A stretch of DNA of 51,501 bases from VMCP01 sp964645755 (GCA_964645755.1 CAZYBT010000008.1:1-51501); one strand, 5' to 3'. Positions 17,659 to 27,394 are shown, counted from the stretch's first letter. Notes: a model not told the origin generated them from the letters alone. Program-made: numbers and translations.

Positions 17659-19542
17659 ATGACTATCTGGATTTCAAAAAAATCAACTTTAACAGCACTG
17701 ATGTTGCTATTGTTCTTTGTAGGCTGTTCTGAGAAAAAAGCCAACAACAATGATACAGTAGAAATGAAATATTGTTTATCGGCAGACTCCTTAATTGAAT
17801 ATTTTACAACCCATGAAGCCGATATTAATCCTATTTATTTGAGTTACCACATACAAAAGTTAGTGGTTAAAAATCAGTTACCAGAGGCAAAAAAACTAGA
17901 TTCTTTTTCAAAGGAATATGTCAAAAAGAGTCCAAAAAAACAAATTGCATTCTATTTTTATATCGACAAAGGATATCGGTGTTTATCGAATCCTGACCAA
18001 GATGGTTGTCAAGATATTTATAAAAAAATCAATGATTTAAGTGCAGAAATCAACGACTCGGCATACACGGTGGTATGTTTGACTTACAATGGCTCTTTTC
18101 ATTTCTTTCAAAACAAGATTGACAGCGCAAATAAAATTTTCTTACAGGCATATAATTTGGCTTTGGCCACTCAAAACAAGCCATACATAGAGCGCTTATG
18201 CAATAATTTGGGAAGTATAGCCATGAAAATGAAACAATTTAGAAATGCCCGCTATTATTTATCGAAAGCGCTTGTAATCATGAAGGAAAATAAGGTAAGT
18301 AATCCTGTGCTCATTTCAAATTTGGCCACGGCCTATATGTCTGAAGGCAACTATTTACAAGCAAAGCGTACCTTGTTAGACGAAATAAAAAATAACTCCA
18401 GCAATAACGATTACAATAATCAGTTATTGGATTTTAATCTGGCCATGGCGTATCAAAATCTGCAGGAGTTTGATCAAAGTCAAAAAATACTTGATTCTTA
18501 CAAAAATAAGACTATCAATGGAGCCTTGAATTCTTCATTTTTTGTTTTGGAATTGAACCAAGCTAAATTAAGAGGGAAATCACAATTAAAGTCGTTCATT
18601 CAGTTAAAATCACCGATTAATCGAGAAATGAGAATTGCGCTCATGGACTATTTTAAAAATTCACTGAAAGGAATTATGAAGGATCAACCCAACATATTGA
18701 AAGATCTTGGGTTTTCAGAAGTTGAATTAACAGGAGCTGAGTACAACCGATTTGATTACGAAAAAAATGAAATCTTAGCGCAATTGGCCATCAACAATCA
18801 ACAATACTCAATGGCATATGTATACAAAGATCTTTCAAATAAAGCGCTTGATGAATTGAACTCAAAGCAAAAATTAAACGCGGAAAGTGAGATCGACTTG
18901 GCCGTTAAAAATGTTGAACTCGACCATTCTGTTCAGTCCTTAAAATCAGAAAACAAGTACAAGAGTAATCACATTATTCTTACGAACATTATTTTAATCT
19001 TAACAATTTTGTTGCTTGTGATTATTGTATATTCATGGAGGAAGAACAGTCGTATTCATAAAAGTCAACTTGAAACTGCCCAAGAAATGTTGGCAATTAA
19101 AACGGAGTCGGAACGACTACAAATGAACGAAAACCGACTCAATGAAAAGTTATTTTCATTATCGAAACTCATTGTTGAAAAGTCAATTCAATTTGCGAAC
19201 GAATTAAAACAATCAGATGTTGCAAAGAATCCTAAAATCATAGAAATAAGAAGGGGTTTAGAAAAGTTGGCAGAAATTGACAACACATTCGAAAAAACCA
19301 AAACGGAGTTAAGCACAGACGCTATTTATAAGCCTATATTTGATCGATATCCAGATCTAAACCAACTCAGTGTCAACGGTAAAAAAGTACTCATTTTGAG
19401 CATTCAGGGCTATAAACCGAAAGAAGTTGCAGCGATGTTGGATTTGAGTTATGATTATGTGAGAAATTTAAAAACCAAACTCAATCAAATTTTCGCAAAT
19501 AATCAGATTTCAAGTTACCAAGATTTAAAAGATATATTATAG
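17659..19542 (+). CDS. TPR / transmembrane / HTH regulator with lipoprotein-type signal
   Basis: 627 residues from MTIWISKKST (635 from 17635). A lipobox-like end of the signal (LLLFFVGCSEKK) suggests an N-terminal export signal. About six TPR-like helical repeats span 100-400, then a TM helix near 440-460 (IILTNIILILTILLLVIIVYSW, cut here), a coiled coil, and a C-terminal LuxR-like HTH (LSIQGYKPKEVAAMLDLSYDYVRNLKTKL). This is a common Bacteroidota one-component layout: periplasmic sensing by TPRs, DNA binding in the cytoplasm. It is divergent from the PNGase F-like gene, a plausible target. An intrinsic terminator follows. Confidence 0.85.
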   Translation: MTIWISKKSTLTALMLLLFFVGCSEKKANNNDTVEMKYCLSADSLIEYFTTHEADINPIYLSYHIQKLVVKNQLPEAKKLDSFSKEYVKKSPKKQIAFYFYIDKGYRCLSNPDQDGCQDIYKKINDLSAEINDSAYTVVCLTYNGSFHFFQNKIDSANKIFLQAYNLALATQNKPYIERLCNNLGSIAMKMKQFRNARYYLSKALVIMKENKVSNPVLISNLATAYMSEGNYLQAKRTLLDEIKNNSSNNDYNNQLLDFNLAMAYQNLQEFDQSQKILDSYKNKTINGALNSSFFVLELNQAKLRGKSQLKSFIQLKSPINREMRIALMDYFKNSLKGIMKDQPNILKDLGFSEVELTGAEYNRFDYEKNEILAQLAINNQQYSMAYVYKDLSNKALDELNSKQKLNAESEIDLAVKNVELDHSVQSLKSENKYKSNHIILTNIILILTILLLVIIVYSWRKNSRIHKSQLETAQEMLAIKTESERLQMNENRLNEKLFSLSKLIVEKSIQFANELKQSDVAKNPKIIEIRRGLEKLAEIDNTFEKTKTELSTDAIYKPIFDRYPDLNQLSVNGKKVLILSIQGYKPKEVAAMLDLSYDYVRNLKTKLNQIFANNQISSYQDLKDIL

Positions 19543-19543
19543 C

Positions 19544-19573
19544 AAAAGGTGAGGGGAAATCCCCTCGCCTTTT
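19544..19573 (+). terminator. Intrinsic terminator after the TPR-HTH gene
   Basis: Hairpin with AAAAGG/CCTTTT outer and GAGGGG/CCCCTC inner stems around an AAAT loop, starting 2 bp after the stop codon. Arms flanked by A and T tracts. Confidence 0.8.
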
Positions 19574-19818
19574 AACTAAACCACACAACTAAAAAGAAAA
19601 TATCTGCTTTAATATCCTAGTTATTCGTTGAACGAAGTTAATGAGTAAAGAAACAAATAGATTTTGCAAAAATCCTTAATCGCTTGAATAGTTTTAAGGT
19701 TTTTCCGTAATTTGAAACATGGAGAATTTTGAATTTCACCAAAAACCAACATTTTGGTTCGAAGGTCGGAATCCCTCAAAAGAAATAAAGTAATCGACTG
19801 CTTTCCACGAATAATTGC
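19574..19818. other. Intergenic stretch before yjdM
   Basis: No gene is supported here. Two weak hairpins are visible: CCTTAA/TTAAGG with flanking A/T tracts (about 19668-19702) and ACCAAAA/TTTTGGT (19738-19758). The long reading that enters this region from yjdM lacks family similarity upstream of 19850. Confidence 0.4.
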
Positions 19819-19826
19819 TACATTTG
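19819..19826 (+). promoter_or_regulatory. yjdM promoter -7 element
   Basis: TACATTTG matches TAnnTTTG, 23 nt upstream of the ATG at 19850. It rules against a start at 19754. Confidence 0.5.
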
Positions 19827-19849
19827 CACCCAATAAGACTACCCCTAAT

Positions 19850-20191
19850 ATGTCACAAGATCCAATTTGCCCAGCATGTAAATGCGAATATCCTTACCCT
19901 TCTGGTTTGTTATGGATTTGTCCGGAGTGCGGACATGAGTTTAACCCGGAAGATGAATCAAGCGGTGAATCTACAGGTTTAATTGTAAGAGATTCTAACG
20001 GAAATCTGTTGCAAGACGGTGATACTGTAACCATTATCAAAGATCTCCCTGTAAAAGGATTTTCAAAATCAATCAAAGTTGGCACCAAAGTAACCAACAT
20101 CAAATTGGTTGAAGGAGATCACAACATTGATTGCAAAATCAAAGATTTTGGTGCAATGGCGTTAAAAAGCGAGTTTGTGAAAAAAGCCTAA
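19850..20191 (+). CDS. yjdM: YjdM/PhnA-type zinc-ribbon protein
   Basis: 113 residues from MSQDPICPAC. An N-terminal zinc ribbon (CPACKCEY...CPECGHEF) is followed by the KOW/SH3-like domain typical of the family (VRDSNGNLLQDGDTVTIIKDLPVKG, with the end KSEFVKKA). Named after a phosphonate-utilisation locus in older annotation, but the actual role is unknown. The gene stands alone and its stop abuts that of the convergent 831-residue protein with no gap. Confidence 0.93.
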   Translation: MSQDPICPACKCEYPYPSGLLWICPECGHEFNPEDESSGESTGLIVRDSNGNLLQDGDTVTIIKDLPVKGFSKSIKVGTKVTNIKLVEGDHNIDCKIKDFGAMALKSEFVKKA

Positions 20192-22687
20192 TTATTGCTT
20201 TAAAATGAGGGATTGTTTGAAGTCTTGAGTGGCAGAAAATTCGTATTGCTCCGCTTGAAATGATATTTTACAATTCCTAAGCTTGTATTCATCGCAATTT
20301 CCATTCACACAAACCTTGCATTCTTTACCTAACGCTTTTGTGATGGGCTGAACTTTGATGCGCATATAAATTGATTGATCTTTATCCGTCAATTTCAGTA
20401 TTTTGTATGCATCTGTTTCTTTGACATGGATGGTAAAATCACTTTCCGAACCTTTGTTAAATACCATTGTTGGAGTGTGCTCAACCGACAATGAAGTGAT
20501 AGGACACATGGATTTCATCGACTTCATTTGGTCAATTAATTGATGTTCTAAGTTCAATTGATTTGCAAATGAAAATTCTGGTTCCATGTTTTTATCGCCA
20601 CGAACCGTAAAACTTTGGTTGTTGGAATTGTATTCCTCCAATTTCACCTTAAAGGTAAAGTATAAGGGCATTTTTAAAATATCGTCGAGCAAGGGTTCAA
20701 CAGACATTCTATATTGCACAAAATTCACGGCCCAATTTCTAAAGACGGGTTTTGTAATTTCTTGATCTAGTCCTAAATAATTTTTATTTAACAGATTACA
20801 AAAACTTTCATCCACCATACTCATGGGGTACTGAAGCTGAAACAATGCCAATGCATAAGCAGTGGAAAACAGCTGATTGGATTTAAAAGTAGGTGGAAAT
20901 GCACTCAATTCATTGCTTTCAATGGCCTGTGAAATTTTGATATAAACAAAATCCTTTTCTCTTCCTAGCTGCTTGTATTTATCAAGGTTGTTGTATGCAT
21001 TTCCTTTTAATGGATTCGCAACACAAATGATATAATCATGCTGATCCATTTTTATTGTGCAAATTGGGAACATCACCCCGTCCGCTTTGTCTTTAACCGC
21101 ATGTAATTGATTAGAATCGTTGTATTTATAAAGGGAAGTAAAACCAGCATGTATAAAAAATGGCATTTTTAATTTTATCCAATTTTCGATAAAACTCACC
21201 GTAATCGGTTTTTGATAATCTCCTATTTCAGGAAAAAATTCGGCTTTTGTCCATTGACTATCGATATATTTAAATTCTTGTGTTCCAATGGGCACAGTGA
21301 GTGAACTTTTGGCAATATAATCTGAAATTTTACTCAAAATTTTCCCATCTTCGATATTGATTTTATCGAGCAATTGAGAATTATCGGAAGAATCAAAAAT
21401 TTGGGTAAATACAGGTTTGATAAACTTATTGTGGGAAGTTAGAATTTGAAAGCCAACAGCAACATTCTTTTGTTGATTTTCGGTCACCAATTGAACGGTT
21501 GAGTCAATTCTCATGCAGAACAGCGGTTTACCTAACAAATCAAAGGTTTTACCAGAATTTTCATTCACAAAAACATATTCATCGCTCTGGTAATCGGAGG
21601 CTTTAAGAATATGTCCTTCAAAAAAAGGCATATATTGCAAATAACTGTAGACCAATTTTCGACCGTCTTTGCGTTTTGAATCAAACTGAAACCTTTTTTT
21701 ACGTTGAATGGAAATTGATTCAAGATCAATTTTAACATGAGCTGGTACTTTGGGTTCTCTTCCTGTCAATTGCAAATTCACAACATGAATCGCACTGTCT
21801 ATTTTCTCGAGACCAATTAACCTGTTGGCGACCAAATTATTGAGTCTACTATTTTTAAATTTGGCATTAAATTGTTGTAAATCTGCGATTTTGTATTTGT
21901 TCGGTATTCGATTAAAGTAAATTTCAGCGATTGCACTATCGGCAGAAATGGCGAAATTGGTATTGGGATACTTTTGCTTGAAGAATGCGTATTCATCTTC
22001 CGAATGAATTTTGGTAGCTGCCAAAAAAGCGAACTTTGCTTCCAGAAAATAGGCATAATCGTCGCAATAGGATTTCGGAAATTTATCGCGAAACATCAAA
22101 ATGGAATTGAGTTCGTGTTGAATTAGTGCATCAAGCCATGCTTGTTTAATTTCTAAGATTTGAATGGTTCTATTCGGTTCAACTGAAATGTATTTTTGAA
22201 GGTAATGAGAAATGAATTTTTGAACTTCTGGAATTGATCTTTCATCGTTAAAAGCAATAATAAACTTGTGAATTTTTAGGGTATCATTTAATTGAAGTAG
22301 TTGATTTAAATACAAACCAAGCGCTGAATCAACTGTTTTAGACCGATTGTAGGTTAATTTCAATTTTTGGTCGAAGCCTTGAATTGTTTTTGCCGGAATA
22401 ACGGAACGACAAGAATCATATTTAAAAGCGTAGATATAGTTTTTTTCGGCATTAAAGTTGGGGGAACTTGGGGAAAATTTGAGATATTTTAAATATGAAA
22501 CATCAAAAGATGTGCTGTCTTTTTCAGCGTTTTTTGCAAAAAGGCGATCAAATTTAGACCATTTTTTTTGTTGAAATGCTTTATGGGCTTTTACAAGAAT
22601 CTTCGATTGTGAGAATCCCAAATGGAAATTCACGAACAAAAAGAAGAGGAGGCAAAAGGATTTTAAAGTGGTTAAAAATTTGTGCAT
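20192..22687 (-). CDS. Exported protein of unknown function (831 aa)
   Basis: A clear signal peptide (FCLLFFLFVNFHLGFSQ) and then about 800 residues without a family I recognise. Helical, Lys/Tyr/Phe-rich N-terminal half (about 30-270) reads like degenerate TPR-type repeats; the second half looks beta-rich, with four cysteines near the C-terminus (CKVCVNGNCDEYKLRNC). No T9SS sorting domain, so periplasmic or outer-membrane-associated. Two overlapping -7 elements precede it. A 72-bp gap separates it from the coiled-coil gene upstream on the same strand. Confidence 0.75.
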   Translation of the reverse strand: MHKFLTTLKSFCLLFFLFVNFHLGFSQSKILVKAHKAFQQKKWSKFDRLFAKNAEKDSTSFDVSYLKYLKFSPSSPNFNAEKNYIYAFKYDSCRSVIPAKTIQGFDQKLKLTYNRSKTVDSALGLYLNQLLQLNDTLKIHKFIIAFNDERSIPEVQKFISHYLQKYISVEPNRTIQILEIKQAWLDALIQHELNSILMFRDKFPKSYCDDYAYFLEAKFAFLAATKIHSEDEYAFFKQKYPNTNFAISADSAIAEIYFNRIPNKYKIADLQQFNAKFKNSRLNNLVANRLIGLEKIDSAIHVVNLQLTGREPKVPAHVKIDLESISIQRKKRFQFDSKRKDGRKLVYSYLQYMPFFEGHILKASDYQSDEYVFVNENSGKTFDLLGKPLFCMRIDSTVQLVTENQQKNVAVGFQILTSHNKFIKPVFTQIFDSSDNSQLLDKINIEDGKILSKISDYIAKSSLTVPIGTQEFKYIDSQWTKAEFFPEIGDYQKPITVSFIENWIKLKMPFFIHAGFTSLYKYNDSNQLHAVKDKADGVMFPICTIKMDQHDYIICVANPLKGNAYNNLDKYKQLGREKDFVYIKISQAIESNELSAFPPTFKSNQLFSTAYALALFQLQYPMSMVDESFCNLLNKNYLGLDQEITKPVFRNWAVNFVQYRMSVEPLLDDILKMPLYFTFKVKLEEYNSNNQSFTVRGDKNMEPEFSFANQLNLEHQLIDQMKSMKSMCPITSLSVEHTPTMVFNKGSESDFTIHVKETDAYKILKLTDKDQSIYMRIKVQPITKALGKECKVCVNGNCDEYKLRNCKISFQAEQYEFSATQDFKQSLILKQ

Positions 22688-22719
22688 CGATACCGTAAGT
22701 TGGTTACAAATAATGCCAA

Positions 22720-22738
22720 CAAAGATAATGCAAAGATA
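22720..22738 (-). promoter_or_regulatory. Two tandem -7 elements before the 831-aa gene
   Basis: TATCTTTG occurs twice on the minus strand, at 22720-22727 and 22731-22738, spaced 11 bp. This suggests two alternative start sites about one helical turn apart. Confidence 0.45.
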
Positions 22739-22758
22739 GTTGAACTCAGAATTTGGGT

Positions 22759-23427
22759 TTATTTCTTTTTACTGCTACAATATTTATTTAAGTAATCAGA
22801 AATATAATATTGATAATCGTTCACTCTTTTCACACCACTCATGACGGAACTAAGTTTGCTACAGACTTTATCCAGATTGGCATTAGCCTTATTCACTTCA
22901 GCAATTAACCCATTTCTTTTGGTGTTTAAGGTTTTGATGTCTACCACTGTTTTATAAAGGTTATACACATTACTTACAACGGGAATTGCTCCAATGACTT
23001 CATTTTCAATTGCTGTAACCAATGCCGCTTTTTCATTATCGGCCAGTAATACATCAAGTTTACCTTTACCTTGGTTGATTTTTTCTGCTACAGTAGCCAC
23101 GGATACTGCCACTTTCATTGCCCCTTTAGCTGCTTTAAATGCAGATAAGATACTTGTTGCTTGCTCATAAGCTCCTTTCAAAGCTATCATCGCCATTTGT
23201 ACCTCGCTGTTCGATTTTGCTTTTTGAAGTGCTTTGATTTGATTTTCAGCATTTTTTTTGGCGGTCATCAATGCATCATATTGTTGCTTTGCTTTCGCTG
23301 TTTCTTTGTCTAAAATACTGAGTAAAGTAACATCTCTATACAATTTCAATTCTTCGCAAGTCATCTTTTGTGCCGACAACAAGCCAATTGCAGAGAATAC
23401 AAGGGTGAAAAGTAATCCTTTTTTCAT
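22759..23427 (-). CDS. Exported coiled-coil protein of unknown function
   Basis: 222 residues from MKKGLLFTLV with a signal peptide ending GLLSAQ. The mature part is Ala/Lys-rich and helical: long heptad-like stretches at about 30-85 (KAKQQYDALMTAKKNAENQ) and 165-200, with a Gly/Ala/Val segment near 90-150 that could insert into a membrane. Two cysteines near both ends could pair. No family recognised. The longer start (23436) lies inside the -7 element, so 23427 is preferred and the message is probably leaderless. Confidence 0.72.
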   Translation of the reverse strand: MKKGLLFTLVFSAIGLLSAQKMTCEELKLYRDVTLLSILDKETAKAKQQYDALMTAKKNAENQIKALQKAKSNSEVQMAMIALKGAYEQATSILSAFKAAKGAMKVAVSVATVAEKINQGKGKLDVLLADNEKAALVTAIENEVIGAIPVVSNVYNLYKTVVDIKTLNTKRNGLIAEVNKANANLDKVCSKLSSVMSGVKRVNDYQYYISDYLNKYCSSKKK

Positions 23428-23433
23428 ATGCTG

Positions 23434-23441
23434 CAAACATA
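23434..23441 (-). promoter_or_regulatory. -7 element of the coiled-coil gene
   Basis: TATGTTTG on the minus strand matches TAnnTTTG and ends 6 nt before the MKKG start. Confidence 0.5.
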
Positions 23442-23557
23442 TCTATCTCAAAAAGAACTTCTATACCAAATTATTGGTAATTATTACTTTACACTTGATT
23501 GCTCACCAATGGAATCGTGAAATTCACTAAAAAAATTAAAATTCATGAAGGATTCAC

Positions 23558-23565
23558 TAATTTTG
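23558..23565 (+). promoter_or_regulatory. VF530 gene -7 element
   Basis: TAATTTTG matches TAnnTTTG, 40 nt upstream of the ATG at 23606. Confidence 0.4.
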
Positions 23566-23605
23566 TGCAAAGCGATCTACAGTTGTTGCTTTCAATCAAA
23601 TAAAT

Positions 23606-23824
23606 ATGTCGAACGATCCTCTGCACGGTATAACCTTAGAAAAAATTGTCACCGAACTTTATGAAAAATTTGGATGGGAAGAATTGAGTTATCATATCCG
23701 AATCAATTGTTTCATCGACAATCCAAGTATAAAATCGAGTCTGAAATTCCTGCGCCGTACACCTTGGGCCAGAAAAAAAGTAGAGGACCTTTATCTATAC
23801 AAAATTGTTAGAAAAAGGAATTAG
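23606..23824 (+). CDS. VF530/DUF2132 family protein
   Basis: 72 residues. NDPLHGITLEKIVTELYEKF, INCF and SIKSSLKFLRRTPWARKKVE are near-perfect matches to the VF530 family, small helical proteins thought to bind DNA. Function unknown. Its TAG stop (23822-23824) falls inside the first unit of the 9-bp GATTAG repeat array, so the array supplies the stop codon or the gene ends by running into it. Confidence 0.92.
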   Translation: MSNDPLHGITLEKIVTELYEKFGWEELSYHIRINCFIDNPSIKSSLKFLRRTPWARKKVEDLYLYKIVRKRN

Positions 23825-23953
23825 GGAGATTTGAGGGATTAGAAAGATTAGGGAGATTAGAGGGATTAGAGGGATTAGATGGATTAGAAAGATTAGGGAG
23901 ATTAGAAAGATTAGGGAGATTAGAGGGATTAGAGGGATTAGGGAGATTAGAGG
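23819..23953. repeat. Array of 15 units of a 9-bp GATTAG repeat
   Basis: Exactly 15 consecutive 9-bp units of the form GATTAGRRR (mostly GGA, AGG, AAA). The first unit is AATTAGGGA and the second GATTTGAGG; the rest are intact in the core. The array fills the gap between two convergent genes and includes the stop codons of both: TAG (23822) for VF530 and, on the other strand, TAA (23947-23949) for the LamG protein. Confidence 0.95.
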
Positions 23954-26900
23954 ACAATTTGTTTCAAATAATATTTTCGTCCGTTCTCTAACATTACCTC
24001 AAACAAATAAACGCCTTTTTGCAAATCTTCAACGCGAATAGAATTGCAATTTTGCAAATCTTTTTCCCAAACCAATTGTCCCTCAAGAGAATAGACCTTT
24101 ATTTTTTTCATACTCAATATCGACAACAAATTAACGTTGTTATGGCTTGGATTCGGGAAAGAGGATACCAAGTTTTGATCGACGTTGTGAACATCAGATT
24201 TAGACTTTACGGTGATAATTTTGAATCTATTGGGATTTTTACTTGCTTCAATTTGAGGATCAATGGTAAATGAATATTCATTCTTTTCATTGTTCGCCAA
24301 AGGGATTGAACGGCCAATGAATTCATCTCTTAGCATGAGTTGATGTCCCTCAATATTTTGAGTAAAACTCACAATGGTATAGTGTATATGCCTCGTTTGC
24401 TCCAACAACAATTGAACAGTATCGAATTGATCGGATGGATATGCTTTTGATTCAATGCTTAATTTTTGTTTATGCGAAATTATTGAGAAGTTTTCATCTT
24501 GGTTCCACGGTTTAGAGGCATCAAAATCATCGATTTCGGAATTAAATTGATTGTCGAAACGAACTTGCAAACCATCTAAAGGCATTGATTTTGACTTAAA
24601 GGAATCTGTTTGATACAGATTCATGTCCAATCTTGCGATATCAAACGACTCTCTCCAAGTTGCTGAGGTCGTGGTGGTTTTGGCATTTTCAGAAAATTTA
24701 AGGCTTGCAGCACCAGCATTTTTTGTTTTCACAAAGCATGCTTGCCATGGCTGTAAAAATTTATTTGCCATGGAGCCAGATACATTGTTGGTATTGTTTA
24801 CAACATCAACGGTCACATATGCTCCTCTGGTACCAACGGTTGGATCCCAAATATAATAATAAACGGTATTCAGATTTGTATTGAAGGAAGTTGACGACAG
24901 CAGTGTTCCCATATTCACCGCAGCTTGAAATGGGTTCGCCACCAAACTAAAGGCATCAGCTGATGTGTTCAATCCGGAAAATGTTTTAGTGCCCATAAAC
25001 AATTCACCGCTAGCCCGCAGAGTTGTATTTGTAGCTGTTGGAGCATTGCTCGATAAACTAATTGTTCGATCGCCACGGATAAACAGTCTGTATGGATTTC
25101 CTGCGGTTAATTTATCATTTGTGGAGTTGTTGGTGCTACTCACAGCCGACCAAGAACTTGTGCTGTTATCGAATGTAAACAACGAAGGGTTACCCGTTGT
25201 AGTTTGATCAAATCCGTTGCTCCCGGAACTGGAACCCGTAATGTGTGTTCCATAACCACCATTTGAACTACCACCCTCTTGCCAATTCTGATAAATTGTG
25301 GTTGATGTGGTAACAGGAGAGGCAAGCAATCTAAATGCTCTTCTTCCCGGTATATAACGCTCAACCGTAATATTTCCTGTAATTGTAGGCAAATCTGACA
25401 TATTTCCAACCATTGCAGTACCCGTAGAAGAACTTCTTAAGGTCAAATATCCACCGGTATTTAAATTACCCCAAGGAATATCTAAATAAGAATTGATATA
25501 CAAAGCATTGCCTAAGGTTAAGACACCAGAAACACCCGGCATAATGGTTAAGGTTGACAATGAATTTGTTGTTAAATTTGTTGTAGCATCAAAATAAACT
25601 GTAGACGTTGTATAACTTGAATTGTAAGTTAACGAGGATGTTGAACCTCCCACCAACGTTCCTGTACCACTAATTTTCCCTCCAACGGTAAGTGTGTATC
25701 CGTTCAAAGTAAATTTGGTACCAGAAGGCAACAAAATGTCGCCTAAAGTTCTATTTTGATCTAAACTTGGGTAATATAACGGAGTGGAAAATATTTCTAC
25801 ATGAGAGCCTGCTGGGGGAACTGTTTCTTCAGCCCAGTTGGTTGAGATATTGTAAGCCGTGCTGGTATTTCCATTCCACACAAAATTTGTTTTAACTGAC
25901 GTTGGTTGTGAAACAAAGTTAGATGAAGTGCTCGTTAAAGAAACGCTATTTAAAAACAAGTTTCCATTGTTCATTTCATTGTAAACTTGAGTAATGTCTG
26001 TGTTGGAATTGGAAGGGTTCCCATGATCAAAAGAATAGTACGACAATAACCCTGTGGTGGTAACGGGGATGAATTTGTCTTTGTATTCAGCAATTTCAGA
26101 TGCCGTTCGTGCTGTTGACCAAATTCGAAGTTCGTCAATGGTGATATCCGAATTAAAGGCGAAATTTGCGCCAGTACGGTCTGTACCTACAGCTAAAACA
26201 TCAGAGCCATCCAACGAATAGGTTGCGGCAGAGGTATTCGAAGCTTGCAAAGAACCATTGATGTAAACATATGATTTTGAATTGTCATACACAAACGCCA
26301 TGTGGTACCAAGTACCAGCAGATACAGCGAAAGAAGTGGTGGTATTGGTGGCTGTTCCGGATGTGTTTGAAATGTAAAAATCGATATAATTGCTTGAATT
26401 TTTGTAGGGTATCGCCCTGCAGTAAGATGTGGCACCAAGGCTTTGATACATTCCTAAAAAGTTCTGTTGTCCTGTAAGTGAGTTGAATTTAATCCAACAT
26501 TCCATGGTGAGTTTATTACTACCAGCACTGCTGATGTCTGCCTGTAAATAATCTGAAACACCGCCAAGGCTCATTGAATTGGGCGAGAATGTTAATGAAC
26601 TACTCGTGCTCCATGTTGGACCTTTGGTGAGGGTACCGTTGATACTGGATGTATTGGTACAAGTATTGATAGCAGTGGTCCCTGAACCAGAATTCAATTT
26701 ATAATACGCTACCAAACCTGTGGCGTTATAGGCTGGAGAACGAAACATTGTGGAAATAACCTGCTGCTGTGTTCTGGCAATAGACCAAAATCTTACTTCA
26801 TCAATTTGACCTGAGAAATAATTATCAATAGCGCCAATTAAATAATTCCCGATAACTTTAACGGTACTCGACACGGTAGCACTCGCTTCTAATTTTCCAT

Positions 26901-27303
26901 TGATGTATATTGATAGAGAAGTTCCAGATTTCACCATTGCTAAATGATTCCATTTATCCTGAGTAATCACAGCATTGGTATTGCCTGTGTATCTCGTATT
27001 CGTTGTGGGTTGATACATATCATAATGCAAATACCCATTATTAATCCACATACCTGGATTTCGATCGGAACTCGTAGATCCTAGTTGATATCCTATAATT
27101 CCATGATATGCACTATTAAATGAACCAGAATTGGGCTTTATCCAGCATTCTATGGTAAAATTGGTTACCGCTGAAGAATAAATATTTGATGGAATAGCAA
27201 TGTAGTCGTCTACCCCGTCGAAATTCACTGCATAATTTTGAGCGGACAATGAAAAAGTGAAAAATGTAAAAAACGCGAGAAAAAAAGTTCTCAAAGATTT
27301 CAT
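23947..27303 (-). CDS. T9SS-exported protein with two LamG-like domains
   Basis: 1118 residues. Signal peptide ends FSLSAQ. Two LamG/concanavalin-type domains (about 22-205, NFDGVDDYIAIP to VAYYKLNSGSG; and 245-415, MSLGGVSDYLQAD to LLSYYSFDHG). A region with WNGNTSTAYNISTNWAEETVP (about 470-600) resembles the beta-rich segments common in Bacteroidota surface proteins. The C-terminal 75 residues (SFPNPSHNNVNLL to KQIVL) form a type A sorting domain. Likely a carbohydrate-binding or adhesive surface protein. The promoter is excellent and the mRNA leaderless. Neighbouring T9SS genes on the same strand have their own gaps with GATTAG units. Confidence 0.88.
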   Translation of the reverse strand: MKSLRTFFLAFFTFFTFSLSAQNYAVNFDGVDDYIAIPSNIYSSAVTNFTIECWIKPNSGSFNSAYHGIIGYQLGSTSSDRNPGMWINNGYLHYDMYQPTTNTRYTGNTNAVITQDKWNHLAMVKSGTSLSIYINGKLEASATVSSTVKVIGNYLIGAIDNYFSGQIDEVRFWSIARTQQQVISTMFRSPAYNATGLVAYYKLNSGSGTTAINTCTNTSSINGTLTKGPTWSTSSSLTFSPNSMSLGGVSDYLQADISSAGSNKLTMECWIKFNSLTGQQNFLGMYQSLGATSYCRAIPYKNSSNYIDFYISNTSGTATNTTTSFAVSAGTWYHMAFVYDNSKSYVYINGSLQASNTSAATYSLDGSDVLAVGTDRTGANFAFNSDITIDELRIWSTARTASEIAEYKDKFIPVTTTGLLSYYSFDHGNPSNSNTDITQVYNEMNNGNLFLNSVSLTSTSSNFVSQPTSVKTNFVWNGNTSTAYNISTNWAEETVPPAGSHVEIFSTPLYYPSLDQNRTLGDILLPSGTKFTLNGYTLTVGGKISGTGTLVGGSTSSLTYNSSYTTSTVYFDATTNLTTNSLSTLTIMPGVSGVLTLGNALYINSYLDIPWGNLNTGGYLTLRSSSTGTAMVGNMSDLPTITGNITVERYIPGRRAFRLLASPVTTSTTIYQNWQEGGSSNGGYGTHITGSSSGSNGFDQTTTGNPSLFTFDNSTSSWSAVSSTNNSTNDKLTAGNPYRLFIRGDRTISLSSNAPTATNTTLRASGELFMGTKTFSGLNTSADAFSLVANPFQAAVNMGTLLSSTSFNTNLNTVYYYIWDPTVGTRGAYVTVDVVNNTNNVSGSMANKFLQPWQACFVKTKNAGAASLKFSENAKTTTTSATWRESFDIARLDMNLYQTDSFKSKSMPLDGLQVRFDNQFNSEIDDFDASKPWNQDENFSIISHKQKLSIESKAYPSDQFDTVQLLLEQTRHIHYTIVSFTQNIEGHQLMLRDEFIGRSIPLANNEKNEYSFTIDPQIEASKNPNRFKIITVKSKSDVHNVDQNLVSSFPNPSHNNVNLLSILSMKKIKVYSLEGQLVWEKDLQNCNSIRVEDLQKGVYLFEVMLENGRKYYLKQIVL

Positions 27304-27308
27304 GATTT

Positions 27309-27339
27309 CAAAGATACAAAATCTGTGTGATTATTGCAA
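27309..27339 (-). promoter_or_regulatory. Promoter of the double-LamG gene
   Basis: On the minus strand TTG (27337-27339), a 20-bp spacer and TATCTTTG (27309-27316): a full Bacteroidota -33/-7 promoter. It ends 5 nt before the ATG at 27303, so the message should be leaderless. Confidence 0.75.
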
Positions 27340-27351
27340 TCCTCAGGAAGG

Positions 27352-27378
27352 GATTAGGAAGATTAGAGGGATTAGGTA
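27352..27378. repeat. Three-unit GATTAG array
   Basis: GATTAGGAA, GATTAGAGG and GATTAGGTA in a row, the same 9-bp repeat as at 23819-23953, in the gap between the LamG gene and the 717-residue T9SS gene. Confidence 0.85.
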
Positions 27379-27394
27379 AAACTTTCAACAGCCT

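Noticed and set aside
23819..23953. CRISPR array
   Set aside because: Units are contiguous 9-mers without spacers and there are no cas genes.
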